Positions 53,981-62,999 of a DNA stretch of 64,000 nt are shown piece by piece. How positions within the stretch are numbered: position 1 is the first letter of the stretch; each line of letters starts with the position of its first letter. The stretch covers positions 1 through 64,000 of the forward strand of contig NZ_VJOY01000004.1 of the NCBI RefSeq assembly GCF_007109405.1, in the 5' to 3' direction. The DNA is from Pseudomonas mangiferae (GTDB taxonomy: Bacteria; Pseudomonadota; Gammaproteobacteria; Pseudomonadales; Pseudomonadaceae). The notes under the pieces were generated by a model. The model made no database searches and was not told where the DNA came from. It saw nothing but the letters and a program-made list of their open reading frames with translations. A program made the translations under genes and the position numbers.

Positions 53981-54951
53981 GGCCGCTCCCGGGCATCGGG
54001 CTCCAGGGCACCGGTCCGCTGCAGGTAGGCGAGGGCGGCCGGCGGGTCGTCCGCCAGGCCCAGGCCGTCAACGCTGGCCAGCGCTTCTTGGTGGATGCGC
54101 GCGGCCGGGCCGGCCAGCACGAGGGGAATGTCCACCGAGGTCGCCAGGCGGGTCAGCTGCCGCTGCAGGCGACCCCCTTCCAGGGCCTGGCTGGCGTACA
54201 GCAGCAGCGCCCGCGGGCGCATCCGCTCCACCGCCAGGGCCCACTCGGCGGCGGGGACCGGCCCGTCCAGCACCTGCACCGCACAGCCGGCGCAGGACAC
54301 CAGCCAGGCGCTCAGCCACAGGCCGGGCTCCAGGGGGCGGTCCGACAGGTTGAGCATCAGCAGCGGCGCACCGCCCTGGTGCTGGTTGTGGTGGTAGAGG
54401 CGGGCACCCAGCTTGGCCCGCAGCCAGCTGTGGAAGAACGCCCGCTGCAACTGGGCGCCGAAGCGGTCCTGCCAGCGTCGCTCCAGCTCGTCCAGCAGCG
54501 GCATCAGCAGGTGCTCGCAGAGGGTGGCGGCCGGGTACAGCGCCAGGGCCTGGTTGAAGCGGTCGTCCAGGGTCCGCTCGGCCAGCGCCTCGATGGCCTC
54601 GACCAGCGCCTGGCGCTGGGCCGGCCACTGGCCGTCCACCGGGGCCGCGCGCACCTCGTCGGCCTGGCGCGGGTCCTCCAGCAGGTTCTTGACCTGGCCC
54701 ACCGCGACGCCGCGGTCGAGCCAGGCGAGGATGTCGCGGATGCGCACCACGTGTTCGTCGCGGTACAGGCGGTGCCCCTTGGGCGTGCGCTGCGGCACGA
54801 TCAGGCCGTAGCGGCGCTCCCAGGCGCGCAGGGTAACCGGGTTGACCCCGGTGCGGCGGGCCACTTCGCGGATCGGCAGCCAGCCGTCGGCGAGGGCCTG
54901 GCGCAGGTCGGCGGCATCGTGGGAAGGCGAATCGTCGAGATCAGATGGCAT
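53977..54951 (-). CDS. MerR-family regulator of the LitR/CarH type
   Basis: A 324-residue regulator. An N-terminal MerR winged helix (~24-95) contains REVARRTGVNPVTLRAWERRYGL, the typical LitR/CarH recognition segment. A helical bundle (~115-190) and a C-terminal Rossmann-like cobalamin-binding-fold domain (~195-310) follow. I do not see the usual B12-binding D/ExHxxG motif, so it fits the class II type, thought to lack bound B12 and to rely on another photosensor. It is flanked by a photolyase and a DUF523/DUF1722 gene and overlaps both. A matching operator is found 5' of the operon. Confidence 0.87.
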   Translation of the reverse strand: MPSDLDDSPSHDAADLRQALADGWLPIREVARRTGVNPVTLRAWERRYGLIVPQRTPKGHRLYRDEHVVRIRDILAWLDRGVAVGQVKNLLEDPRQADEVRAAPVDGQWPAQRQALVEAIEALAERTLDDRFNQALALYPAATLCEHLLMPLLDELERRWQDRFGAQLQRAFFHSWLRAKLGARLYHHNQHQGGAPLLMLNLSDRPLEPGLWLSAWLVSCAGCAVQVLDGPVPAAEWALAVERMRPRALLLYASQALEGGRLQRQLTRLATSVDIPLVLAGPAARIHQEALASVDGLGLADDPPAALAYLQRTGALEPDARERP

Positions 54952-55888
54952 TGCGCAGGCTCAGGGTTTCCGGGTGGGGCTGCAGGTACACCTGGCGCGC
55001 CAGGTAGTCGTCGGGGTGCTGGCGAAGGTGGTGCTTGAGCAGGGTCAGCGGCACCACAAGGGGCACCACGCCGTCGCGGTACTGGTCGATGAGCTGGCGC
55101 AGCTCGCGGCGGTCGCCGCCGTCCAGGGCACGCTTGAGGTAGCCGCTGAGGTGCTGCAGCACGTTGCTGTGGGTGCCGCGGGTGGCACACTTGCCCAGGG
55201 CGGCCATCAGCCGGGAGAAATAGCGCGGGCCCAACTGCGCCGGGTCGTGCTGGCCGATGTCCCCCAGCAGGTGGCCGAGGGTCTTGTAGCTGTCCGGGTC
55301 GTTGGCCATCAGCAGGTACTTGTGGCGCGCGTGGAAGTCGAGGATCGCGCCACGGCTGAGGCCGTCGCGGCACAGGGCGTCCCAGTCCGCGCAGACGTAC
55401 ACCCGGGTGACGAAATTTTCCCGCAGCACCGGGTCGTGGAGGCGGCCTTCCTCTTCCATCGGCAGGTCCGGCCGCGCCGCGCGGAAGGCCTGGGCGAACA
55501 CTCCGCTGCCACCGCCCTCGGTGGGGTAGCCGTTGTCCCGGTAGACCTTCACCCGCTGCATGCCGCAGGAGGGCGAGCGCTGCATGAAGATGAAGCCGCT
55601 GAGGTCGTCCAGGCGCTGCGCCATGCGCGTGCCGTAGTCCGCCAGAGCCTCGGTGACGTCGAGGCCCGGGTCGCGGCTGCCCACCGCCCGGGGCGCCGCC
55701 GGGTCGCCCACCAGGCGGATCGGCGCGCGGGGGATGCCCAGGCCGATGGCGGTCTCCGGGCACAGCGGGACGAACTCGAAATGCTCGGCGAGGCGGTCGC
55801 ACAGGGACGACGCCTTGTGGCCGCCGTTGTAGCGGACTGCGGCGCCCAGCAGGCAGGCGCTGATACCGATCCGGGGTCTGCTGGCCAT
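54941..55888 (-). CDS. DUF523 and DUF1722 domain protein (YbbK-YbgA type)
   Basis: A 315-residue two-domain protein. DUF523 (residues ~5-145) has the CLLGAAVRYNGGHK start and SPSCGMQRVKVY with conserved cysteines. DUF1722 (~165-290) has DFHARHKYLLMAN. In E. coli the YbgA part lies next to the photolyase gene phr. The start at 55888 has GAGG five bases upstream; the ORF continues further but through the operator. It is the first gene of the light-response operon, so it probably is light-induced. Molecular function unknown; the DUF523 cysteines suggest metal or thiol chemistry. Confidence 0.88.
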   Translation of the reverse strand: MASRPRIGISACLLGAAVRYNGGHKASSLCDRLAEHFEFVPLCPETAIGLGIPRAPIRLVGDPAAPRAVGSRDPGLDVTEALADYGTRMAQRLDDLSGFIFMQRSPSCGMQRVKVYRDNGYPTEGGGSGVFAQAFRAARPDLPMEEEGRLHDPVLRENFVTRVYVCADWDALCRDGLSRGAILDFHARHKYLLMANDPDSYKTLGHLLGDIGQHDPAQLGPRYFSRLMAALGKCATRGTHSNVLQHLSGYLKRALDGGDRRELRQLIDQYRDGVVPLVVPLTLLKHHLRQHPDDYLARQVYLQPHPETLSLRNAI

Positions 55889-55914
55889 GGTGTCCTCGCG
55901 GTGCCGTGAAAACT

Positions 55915-55938
55915 TGTACATAGGAAATAATCTGTACA
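55915..55938. promoter_or_regulatory. LitR-type operator TGTACA-N12-TGTACA
   Basis: TGTACA at 55915-55920 and 55933-55938 are exactly 12 bases apart. The arms extend to TTGTACA/TGTACAA. From memory this equals the operator published for class II LitR regulators of P. putida, where light-inducible promoters carry T(G/A)TACA-N12-TGTACA. It lies 27 bp before the DUF523 gene and upstream of the regulator encoded in that operon, so autoregulation is likely. Confidence 0.85.
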
Positions 55939-56043
55939 ACCCTTGTGCATGATAGACGGCGAACGGCAGGGGTCAACGCTTTTTGTCGAACGGCGGGGCG
56001 GCGCGGGGATGCTAAGCTCGGCGCTTTTTCCAGGAGCGCCCCG

Positions 56044-56409
56044 GTGAGCGAGATTCCCTCTCAGCCCCAGCCGGCCGCGTCGCCGGTGGCCAAGTCGTGG
56101 TTCGTCTACCTGGTGCGGGCGGCCAACGGGGCGTTGTACTGTGGCATCAGCGACGACCCCCGCCGACGCTTCGCCCAGCACTGCGCGGGGCGCGGCGCTC
56201 GGTTCTTCCGCTCCAGCCCGGCCCAGGCCCTGGTCCACGTCGAGGCCTGCGCCGACAAGGGCGCGGCCTTGCGCCGCGAGCGGGCCATCAAGCGCCTGGG
56301 CAAGGCCGCCAAGGAGCGCCTGCTGGACCCGACTGCCATCATCCAGCGGGTGGATGGGCCGTCATCCGCCACCGCTCCTTCCATGGGCGGCGCCGCGCTC
56401 GAGGGGTAA
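56044..56409 (+). CDS. GIY-YIG domain nuclease-like protein
   Basis: A 121-residue protein whose GIY-YIG domain (residues ~17-90) shows [27 protein letters not shown] and a later E in RRERAIKRL. This small YhbQ-type group is widespread, with a probable role in DNA processing. I start at the GTG at 56044 because AGGAG is about eight bases upstream; the frame extends to 55945 but through the operator region. It is divergent from the light-response operon and shares its intergenic region. Confidence 0.85.
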   Translation: MSEIPSQPQPAASPVAKSWFVYLVRAANGALYCGISDDPRRRFAQHCAGRGARFFRSSPAQALVHVEACADKGAALRRERAIKRLGKAAKERLLDPTAIIQRVDGPSSATAPSMGGAALEG

Positions 56410-56441
56410 GCTGCGGTTTTCCCCTTCACCGCGGAGCCGCC

Positions 56442-57374
56442 ATGCACGAGTTGATCCTGCACCACTACCCCACCTCGCCGTTCGCCGAGAAGGCCCGCCT
56501 GATGCTGGGCTTCAAGGGCCTCGCCTGGCGTTCGGTGACCATCCCCGCCCTGATGCCCAAGCCGGACCTGGTCGCCCTGACCGGCGGCTACCGCAAGACC
56601 CCGGTGCTGCAGGTGGGCGCGGACATCTACTGCGACACCGCGCTGATCGCCCGGCGCCTGGACGCGGAGAAGGCGACGCCGCCGCTGTTCCCGGATGCCC
56701 AGGCTTTCACTGCGGCGTCCTTCGCCCAGTGGGCCGACAACCAGCTGTTCCTGCGCGCGGTGAGTCTGGTGTTCCAGCCGGAATCCGCCGCGCTGCGCTT
56801 CGCCCGGCTGCCGCCGGAGGTGGCCAAGGCGTTCATGGCGGACCGCGGGGCGCTGTTCAGCGGCGGCAGCGCGACCCGGGTACCCCTGGAGGTGGCCCAG
56901 GGCGAATGGCCGACCTTGATGGGCCGGCTGGCGCGGCAGCTGGAGCGCCAGGACGGCGATTTCCTGTTCGGCGCCCCCAGCGTCGCCGACTTCGCCGTGG
57001 CCCACTGCCTGTGGTTCCTCCAGGGGACGCCGGTCACTGCGCCGCTGGTGGACGGCTACCCGGCGGTAGCCGCCTGGCTCGGCCGGGTGCTGGGCTTCGG
57101 CCATGGCGCCCACAGCCCGCTGGAGGCCGAGGAGGCCCTGGCGATCGCCCGCGAGGCAACACCGGCGCCGTTGCCGGAGCACCCCGTGGCGTTGCCGGGC
57201 ATCGAGCCGGGCCAGCGGGTGGCGGTGGCCGCCACCGACTATGGCGTTGACCCGGTGGAAGGGGACCTGGTGTACGCCGGGGAGGAAGAACTGGTGGTGC
57301 GTCGCGAAGACCCGCGCGCCGGGGTCGTTCACGTCCACGTGCCACGCCTGGGGTTCCGGGTCGAGGCCCGCTGA
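56442..57374 (+). CDS. Glutathione S-transferase family protein
   Basis: A 310-residue protein. A thioredoxin-like GST N-terminal domain (~1-80: HHYPTSPFAEKARLMLGF, then YRKTPVLQVGADIYCDTALIARRL) is followed by an all-helical C-terminal domain (~95-220). An extra ~80-residue C-terminal region (GIEPGQRVAVAATDYGVDPVEGDLVYAG) looks like a small beta domain. The substrate is unknown. The ATG at 56442 follows a GGAG. It is 32 bp after the GIY-YIG gene on the same strand. Confidence 0.87.
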   Translation: MHELILHHYPTSPFAEKARLMLGFKGLAWRSVTIPALMPKPDLVALTGGYRKTPVLQVGADIYCDTALIARRLDAEKATPPLFPDAQAFTAASFAQWADNQLFLRAVSLVFQPESAALRFARLPPEVAKAFMADRGALFSGGSATRVPLEVAQGEWPTLMGRLARQLERQDGDFLFGAPSVADFAVAHCLWFLQGTPVTAPLVDGYPAVAAWLGRVLGFGHGAHSPLEAEEALAIAREATPAPLPEHPVALPGIEPGQRVAVAATDYGVDPVEGDLVYAGEEELVVRREDPRAGVVHVHVPRLGFRVEAR

Positions 57375-57462
57375 GACAGCGCCGCGGGCCGGGGGAAGCC
57401 CCTCGGTCCGGGCGCCGCCGGGGTTTTCGCAGCGTCGCCCCGCGAGGGTAAGGCCAGCAGGC

Positions 57463-57533
57463 AGACTGGACGGTGGCCTCAACCTGCATGCCTGCGCACC
57501 CAACCCCATAAGCGGGATCGACCCGCCGGGCAG
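57463..57533 (+). pseudogene. Rhs core remnant
   Basis: The plus-strand frame reads RLDGGLNLHACAPNPISGIDPPG. This is a decayed form of the Rhs hallmark GLxGGxNLYxYxPNPxxWxDPxGL that closes the Rhs core before the toxic tip. Only this hallmark remains; no continuous YD-repeat region precedes it. The rest of the stretch 57375-57725 has no gene. It is followed by a small gene that could be an orphan immunity gene. Confidence 0.65.
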
Positions 57534-57725
57534 GAGTTGCGGCTCTTCCGTGAGCGGCAAGCCGCGCCAACCTCGCCCTGCCGCCGAACAACTTGGCGAC
57601 CAATGAAGGCAAGGTAGCGCTCACCCCCGATCAGGTGCTGCTGGAAGATAAAGTGGCGAGTGGAGGTCGGCGGTGGCTCGCAGGTGTCACCGCAGGCGGC
57701 CAATATTCAGGAGCGACGACCGCCC

Positions 57726-57998
57726 ATGAACACCATTGCGAAATACAGCGATGAAATTCGCCAGCACCTGCTGCACGGAGGCTTCGATGACGAGGCCGGG
57801 CACATCCGACAGCTGACCCACGAGGTGCTCGATGAACAGCTGCCTGCCCAAACCCGCAGAAAAGCGGCCGTCGATCTGATCGACCGCTGTCATGTCCGTT
57901 GGCTGGGCGACTATTACATTCCCGATATCGACTACAACGCCTGGGGTAACCTGCTGACGAGGTTCGCCAAGGCGCTGAACACGTTTTTGCGGACATGA
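57726..57998 (+). CDS. Small hypothetical protein, possible orphan Rhs immunity protein
   Basis: A 90-residue, mainly helical, acidic-to-neutral protein from the ATG at 57726 (MNTIAKYSDEIRQHLLHGGF) to a TGA. Conserved-looking features are C in DRCHVRWLGDYYIPDID and WGNLLTRFAKALNTF. I do not recognise the family. It follows a decayed Rhs core, and a possible YD-repeat fragment lies downstream, so by analogy with Rhs loci it may be a leftover immunity gene. That is inference from position. Confidence 0.55.
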   Translation: MNTIAKYSDEIRQHLLHGGFDDEAGHIRQLTHEVLDEQLPAQTRRKAAVDLIDRCHVRWLGDYYIPDIDYNAWGNLLTRFAKALNTFLRT

Positions 57999-58393
57999 AA
58001 AGCGCCAGGCTCGCTTGGCCTGCGACGCGCAGCTGTGGCGCCCGATGGTCGCCCCACCCGCGGCCAACTACCGCGCCAGCCGACGACGCCAAGGTGATCG
58101 GCGAAATGCACCCACTCATGCTGCCGCAGTACCTTGCCGAAGGCTCGAGCAAGGTGTCGCGCCCATGACGGAGAGGGGCTGATCGAGGCCATTCAGCGCC
58201 TCTAGCGAATGGTCCAGCCCTCGCCCGTCGACCCTAACCACCTGCGCTTGAACAGGCTGGGCGCCCGCGACGAGAACCGCACCTGCTTTACGATGACTCG
58301 GGCCGGCTGGCGCACCGGCAGGGCACGGCGGGAGCAAGGCCACGAGGACCCACGCCGAGCCCGCCTTGCACCCTGGTGCTTGCCGGGGTTGGC
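57999..58393. other. Non-coding stretch with a possible YD-repeat fragment
   Basis: No intact gene. At 58286-58318 the plus strand reads LYDDSGRLAHR, a plausible YD (Rhs) repeat. Just upstream, in another frame, DENRT lies about one base out of phase, suggesting a frameshifted Rhs fragment. The rest is unrecognised. It is bounded on the right by the end of the glutaredoxin gene. Confidence 0.4.
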
Positions 58394-58729
58394 CTAGGGT
58401 GCGCGGTAGGCCGCCAGCACGCCGTCGGGGTCGTAGCCGGCGATCACCGTGCCGCGCACCACCACCAGCGGGACGCCACGGCCCCCCAGGGCCCGGAAGG
58501 CGCGGCGGCCTTCGTCGGACTGCTCCACGTCCCATTCCCGGTAGGGGATGGCGTGTTCCTTGAGGAGGGCGCGGGTCTTGGCGCAGTAGCCACACCAGGA
58601 CGTGGCGTAGAGCACCACCTCGCCGGAGCCGGATGCCACCGGCGCCGGGTGCAGCCAGGCGTCCAGGCGCTCGCGGTGCTGCCAGGCGAACAGGCCGGTC
58701 AGGGCGAGGAGGGTCAGGGCGCGCTTCAT
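58394..58729 (-). CDS. Glutaredoxin-like membrane-tethered thiol oxidoreductase
   Basis: A 111-residue protein. A short N-terminal hydrophobic segment (~3-16) may be a membrane anchor or signal. The glutaredoxin domain carries the redox pair C46-GY-C49 in SWCGYCAKTRALL and the cis-proline GVPLVVV near residue 90. It could act as a thiol reductase or in protein deglutathionylation. Its start is one base from the end of the nucleoid-protein gene, indicating co-transcription. Confidence 0.88.
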   Translation of the reverse strand: MKRALTLLALTGLFAWQHRERLDAWLHPAPVASGSGEVVLYATSWCGYCAKTRALLKEHAIPYREWDVEQSDEGRRAFRALGGRGVPLVVVRGTVIAGYDPDGVLAAYRAP

Positions 58730-58730
58730 C

Positions 58731-59738
58731 TCAGTCCTGGCGCCGCTTGAGCTGGTCGCGCAACTGGGTCGGCACCTGGCGGATGATCAGCACGTCGCGG
58801 ACTTCGTCGTATTCGATCTTCGAACCCAGCAGGTGGGATTCGAAGCTGATGGACAGCCCCTCGGCGCGGCCGGTGAAGCGGCGAAACTGGTTGAGGGTGC
58901 GCTTGTCTGGCGGGATTTCCGGGGACAGCCCGTAGTCCTTGTTGCGGATGTGCTCGTAGAACGCCTTCGGCCGCTCCTCGTCGATCAGCCCGGACAGCTC
59001 CTCCAGGGTCATCGGTTCCCCCAGGCGCGCCTGGGTGCTGGCGTAGTCCACCAGGGCCTCGGTCTTCTCCCGGGCCTGGTCCTCGGCCAGGTCCTCGCTT
59101 TCCACGAAGTCGCTGAAGGCCTTGAGCAGGGTGCGGGTCTCCGAGGGGGCGTCGACGCCTTCCTGGCAGCCGATGAAGTCGCGGAAGTAGTCCGAGACCT
59201 TCTTGCCGTTCTTGCCCTTGATGAACGAAATGTACTGCCGCGACTGCTTGTTGGTGCGCCATTCCGACAGGTTGATGCGCGCCGCCAGGTGCAGCTGGCC
59301 CAGGTCCAGGTGCCGCGCCGGGCTCACCTCCAGGGCCTCGGTGACCGCCACCCCTTCGCTGTGGTGCAGCAGGGCGATGGCCAGGTAGTCGGTCATGCCC
59401 TGCTGGTAGTGGGCGAACAGCACGTGGCCGCCCACCGACAGGTTGGACTCCTCCATCAGCCGGGTCAGGTGCTCCACGGCCTCGCGGCTGAAGGCGGTGA
59501 AGTCCCGCTCCTCGTTCAGGTAGGCAGTCAGCCAGCCGCTGAACGGGTAGGCCCCGGATTCCTCGTGGAACAGCCCCCAGGCCTTGTTCTGCTTGGCGTT
59601 GTAGCTGTCGTTGAGGTCGGCCAGCAGGTTCTCCATGGCCTGCGACTCGCCCAGTTCGCTGTCGCGGGCATGCAGCACCGCCGGCGAACCGTCGGGCTTC
59701 TTCTCGATCAGGTGGACGATGCATTGGCGGATGGGCAT
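58731..59738 (-). CDS. ndpA: Nucleoid-associated protein NdpA/YejK
   Basis: A 335-residue YejK-family nucleoid protein. Typical segments are [14 protein letters not shown] at the start, [24 protein letters not shown], and [13 protein letters not shown]-like ([14 protein letters not shown]) near the end. It binds DNA and is widespread in gammaproteobacteria, with an unclear function. The ATG at 59738 agrees with the family start; the longer frame adds an unrelated extension. It precedes the glutaredoxin gene. Confidence 0.93.
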   Translation of the reverse strand: MPIRQCIVHLIEKKPDGSPAVLHARDSELGESQAMENLLADLNDSYNAKQNKAWGLFHEESGAYPFSGWLTAYLNEERDFTAFSREAVEHLTRLMEESNLSVGGHVLFAHYQQGMTDYLAIALLHHSEGVAVTEALEVSPARHLDLGQLHLAARINLSEWRTNKQSRQYISFIKGKNGKKVSDYFRDFIGCQEGVDAPSETRTLLKAFSDFVESEDLAEDQAREKTEALVDYASTQARLGEPMTLEELSGLIDEERPKAFYEHIRNKDYGLSPEIPPDKRTLNQFRRFTGRAEGLSISFESHLLGSKIEYDEVRDVLIIRQVPTQLRDQLKRRQD

Positions 59739-59787
59739 GGGCGTCTCGATGGCAAGCGAAGGCACCCATGGTAACCGAGGCGGGGGC

Positions 59788-61065
59788 TCAGGCCGAAGGT
59801 TCGCCGTCGTGCAGGGCCGGCCGCGCCCGGCGGGTGCGCAGCCCGTCCAGCAGGGCAAGGATCGCCAGCAGGCCGAGGGCATACAGCGCATCGCCGCCCA
59901 GGGCCAGCAGCACCCCGCTGCAGAGCAGCGTGGACAGCGCCGCGACTGCCCGCCAGATGCCTTTCAACAGTACGCAACCGGCGGCCATGCTGAGCAGGTA
60001 GATCACCACGAAGTTGCCGTTGGCGTAGCGGATCAGGTGGTCCACCGACAGCCCGGACAGCGCGGCCAGGACGGTGCACAGGGCGCAGATCAGCACCACT
60101 AGGGCGAGGGCCCGCGCCGGCACTCCGTGGGCGTTGCGCCGCGCCAGGGGCGCCGGCAGCTTGCCTTCGTCGGCGAGGCTCCAGATCAGCCGGGCGAAGC
60201 CCTGGACGTACACGTTCATCGAGGCGAAGCAGGCCAGGTAGCCCACTACCGCGGCCAGCCAGCGTGCGTGGCCGCCCAGCACCTGGTCGAACAGCAGCGG
60301 CAGGGCGCCGGCGTTGCGCGCCGGGTCGCCATAGGTGCCGAAGCTCAGCACCGCCACCGAGCAGGCCCAGTACACCAGCCCGGCCAGCAGCACTCCCAGC
60401 AGCAGCGCCAGGGGGAAATCCCGCTGCGGGCGCTTGAATTCCTCGCCCAGGTGGGTGAACGCCTCGAGGCCGACGAAGCACCAGAACATCACCCCCAGGG
60501 CGCCGGCCAGCCGCGCGCCGTCCTCGCCCAGGGGCGGCAGCAGGGGCTGGCTGGCCCGGGGCAGGTCGCCGAACCACCAGATCAGCCCGACGCTGGCGAC
60601 GATGGCCAGGGCGATCAGCCCCTGCACCCAGCCCGAGGCCCGGGCCGGGCGCTGGCCCAGCAGCAGGAAGGCCACCAGGGTGGCGAACTGGATCGCCAGG
60701 GTCTCGCCGCGGCCCAGGGCGAACAGCGCCTGCCAGAACCCGGTGGCAATGTTCAGCGCCGCCGGCAGCCCCACCGGCAGCACGGCGAGGAACAGCAGGG
60801 CGGTCAGCCGTTCCAGGCGCAGGCCGAAGGCCCGGCCGATCAGGTGCGGCGCGCCGCCGGCATGGGGGAAGCGGCGACCCAGCTGGGCGAAGGTGAAGGC
60901 CACCGGCAGCACCAGGGCGATGAGGATCAGCCAGGCCCACAGGGAGGCCGGGCCGGCGGCGGTGGCGGCCAGGGCCGGCACCACGAAGATGCCGGTGCCG
61001 AGCAGCGACGTGCTGAGCAGGGCGACGCCCTGCCAGAGGCCCAGTTCCGGATTCAGACGGCTCAT
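59788..61065 (-). CDS. Amino-acid permease, YjeH-like (methionine/branched-chain exporter)
   Basis: A 425-residue APC-superfamily transporter with 11-12 hydrophobic segments (first: [25 protein letters not shown], residues 8-32, with the family GTGIF loop). The pattern resembles E. coli YjeH, an exporter of L-methionine and branched-chain amino acids. I start it at the ATG at 61065 (MSRLNPELG). A longer reading runs through the regulator gene and is excluded. It is divergent from an Lrp-type regulator, the usual genetic control of such exporters, across a 207-bp gap. Confidence 0.86.
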   Translation of the reverse strand: MSRLNPELGLWQGVALLSTSLLGTGIFVVPALAATAAGPASLWAWLILIALVLPVAFTFAQLGRRFPHAGGAPHLIGRAFGLRLERLTALLFLAVLPVGLPAALNIATGFWQALFALGRGETLAIQFATLVAFLLLGQRPARASGWVQGLIALAIVASVGLIWWFGDLPRASQPLLPPLGEDGARLAGALGVMFWCFVGLEAFTHLGEEFKRPQRDFPLALLLGVLLAGLVYWACSVAVLSFGTYGDPARNAGALPLLFDQVLGGHARWLAAVVGYLACFASMNVYVQGFARLIWSLADEGKLPAPLARRNAHGVPARALALVVLICALCTVLAALSGLSVDHLIRYANGNFVVIYLLSMAAGCVLLKGIWRAVAALSTLLCSGVLLALGGDALYALGLLAILALLDGLRTRRARPALHDGEPSA

Positions 61066-61272
61066 GTTGTATGCTCGTGTCCACGTTGTCGTCGGTCCCC
61101 CATGGTAGGGGACGCGCGCCGCCGCGGCGTGCGGCGAAACGTCGGCATTGGCCGGCGTTCCGACGGAAAACCCATTCGACCTGCACCGCTTCCCCGCGCC
61201 CGCCCGCCGCCGGGTCGGCCCTCGCGCCGACGCGCCGCCCGGCCGGTGGCGTAAACCCCAAGGACACCGTTC

Positions 61273-61695
61273 GTGGACAAGTTCGACCGCCAGATCCTCG
61301 CCCTGCTGCGCGCCGATGCGCGCACCCCCGTCAGCCATATCGCCCGCGAGGTCAGCCTGTCGCGCTCGGCGGTGAGCGAGCGGGTCCGGCGCCTGGAGGC
61401 GGACGGGGTGATCCGCGGCTACCATGCCCAGGTGGCCGAGCCCGGCGCCGGTAGCGGGGTGCAGGCCTACCTGGAGCTGTTCTACAAGGACACCCGCTGC
61501 CTGGAGCACGTGGCGCGGATGCGTGCGTTCCCCGAGATCCGCCGCTGCTGCGGCATCAGCGGCGAGACCGACATGCTGGTCTACGTGGAGGCGCCGTCCA
61601 TGGCCCGGCTCAGCGAGATCCGCGCCGCCATCGAGGGCTACCCCGGCATGCAGCGTGTGAAGACCCATGTGGTGGTGCAGGAGTGGGCGATGTGA
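61273..61695 (+). CDS. Lrp/AsnC-family regulator
   Basis: A 140-residue regulator. The N-terminal helix-turn-helix (~12-60) includes VSHIAREVSLSRSAVSERVRRLE and the C-terminal RAM domain (~65-140) contains ISGETDMLVYV. It starts at a GTG. Lrp-type proteins sense amino acids; the divergent YjeH-like transporter is the likely target. The stop overlaps the sbcD start by four bases, a coupling that has no obvious functional reason. Confidence 0.92.
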   Translation: MDKFDRQILALLRADARTPVSHIAREVSLSRSAVSERVRRLEADGVIRGYHAQVAEPGAGSGVQAYLELFYKDTRCLEHVARMRAFPEIRRCCGISGETDMLVYVEAPSMARLSEIRAAIEGYPGMQRVKTHVVVQEWAM

Positions 61696-62903
61696 TCCGG
61701 CTGCTGCACACCTCCGACTGGCACCTGGGCCAGCACTTCCACGGCAAGACCCGCCAGGCCGAGCACCGTGCCTTCCTCCGCTGGCTGATCGAGCAGGTGC
61801 GGGAACGCGAGGTGGACGCCGTGCTGGTGGCCGGCGACGTGTTCGACACCGGCGCGCCTCCCAGCTACGCCCGCGAGCTGTACAACGACTTCATCGTCGC
61901 CCTGCGCGACACCGGCGCGCAGCTGGTGGTGCTGGGCGGCAACCACGATTCGGTGGCCACCCTGGGCGAGTCCCGCACCCTGCTGGCGTGCCTGAACACC
62001 CGGGTGATCCCGGCGGTGAGCGACGACCCCGACGAGCAGGTGCAGCTGCTGGCGCGACGCGACGGCACCCCTGGCGCATTGCTCTGCGCGATCCCCTATA
62101 TCCGCCCGCGGGACGTGCTGCGCAGCGAGGCCGGGCAGAGCGCCGAGGACAAGCAGCGGGCCTTGCAGGACGCCATCCGCCGGCACTATCAGGCGCTGTT
62201 CGAGCGGGCCGAGGCGCGGCGCGCGGCGCTGGGCCTGGCCCTGCCCATCGTCGCCACCGGCCACCTGACCACGGTGGGCGCCAGCGGCGGCGACGCGGTG
62301 CGGGAAATCTACGTTGGCGCCCTGGAGGCCTTTCCCACCCACGCCTTCCCGGCCGCCGACTACATCGCCCTGGGCCACATCCACCGGCCGCAGACCGTGG
62401 GCGGGCTGGCCCACGTGCGCTACAGCGGCTCGCCGATCCCCCTGGCCTTCGACGAGGTGGGCCAGGCCAAGCAGGTGCTTCAGGTGGACCTGGACGCCGA
62501 CGGCCTGCGCGCGGTGACGCCGCTGCCGGTGCCGTGCTTCCAGCCCCTGGCGGCCCTGCGGGGTACCCTGGCCGAGCTGGGTACGGCGCTGCGCGACGCG
62601 GCCCGGGCCGGCAGCCCGGAGCGGCCGGTGTGGGTGGATGCGCTGGTCTGCGGCGACGACTACCTCAGCGACCTCGCCGCGCCCCTGGCGGCGCTCCACG
62701 ACGGCCTGCCGGTGGAGGTGCTGCGCATCCGCCGCGAGCGCGGCCGCGCCGTCGCCGGTCTCCCCGGGCAGACCGCGACCCTGGACGAGCTGGGCCCCCT
62801 GGAGGTGTTCGAGCAGCGCCTGGCAGGCGAAGCCCTGGCCGACGACGAGCGGGAACGGCTGCGCCAGCTCTACCGCGCGGTGCTCGCCGACCTGCCCGGC
62901 TGA
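61692..62903 (+). CDS. sbcD: Nuclease SbcD (Mre11 family)
   Basis: A 403-residue metallophosphoesterase. All five Mre11 motifs are seen: TSDWHLGQ (~8-15), AGDVFDTG, GGNHDS, TGHLT and GHIHRPQ. With SbcC it cuts DNA hairpins and ends. I use the GTG at 61692, nine bases after AGGAG; it overlaps the regulator stop. The length suits SbcD. However, the gene normally following, sbcC, is absent: after a 96-bp gap comes a SRPBCC protein. Confidence 0.93.
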   Translation: MIRLLHTSDWHLGQHFHGKTRQAEHRAFLRWLIEQVREREVDAVLVAGDVFDTGAPPSYARELYNDFIVALRDTGAQLVVLGGNHDSVATLGESRTLLACLNTRVIPAVSDDPDEQVQLLARRDGTPGALLCAIPYIRPRDVLRSEAGQSAEDKQRALQDAIRRHYQALFERAEARRAALGLALPIVATGHLTTVGASGGDAVREIYVGALEAFPTHAFPAADYIALGHIHRPQTVGGLAHVRYSGSPIPLAFDEVGQAKQVLQVDLDADGLRAVTPLPVPCFQPLAALRGTLAELGTALRDAARAGSPERPVWVDALVCGDDYLSDLAAPLAALHDGLPVEVLRIRRERGRAVAGLPGQTATLDELGPLEVFEQRLAGEALADDERERLRQLYRAVLADLPG

Positions 62904-62999
62904 GCCCCGGGCGACGTTCGTCGGGCCTGCGCCGATGGGCTGGAACAAGCCCGCGCCGGGCCCAGTCACCTCCTTGTACCCCCTCGCAAGGAGACCACG

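Noticed and set aside
58209-58397. Small ORF downstream of the orphan gene
   Set aside because: It is not a credible gene. The region looks like frameshifted Rhs debris, and the frame ends in composition unlike a folded protein.
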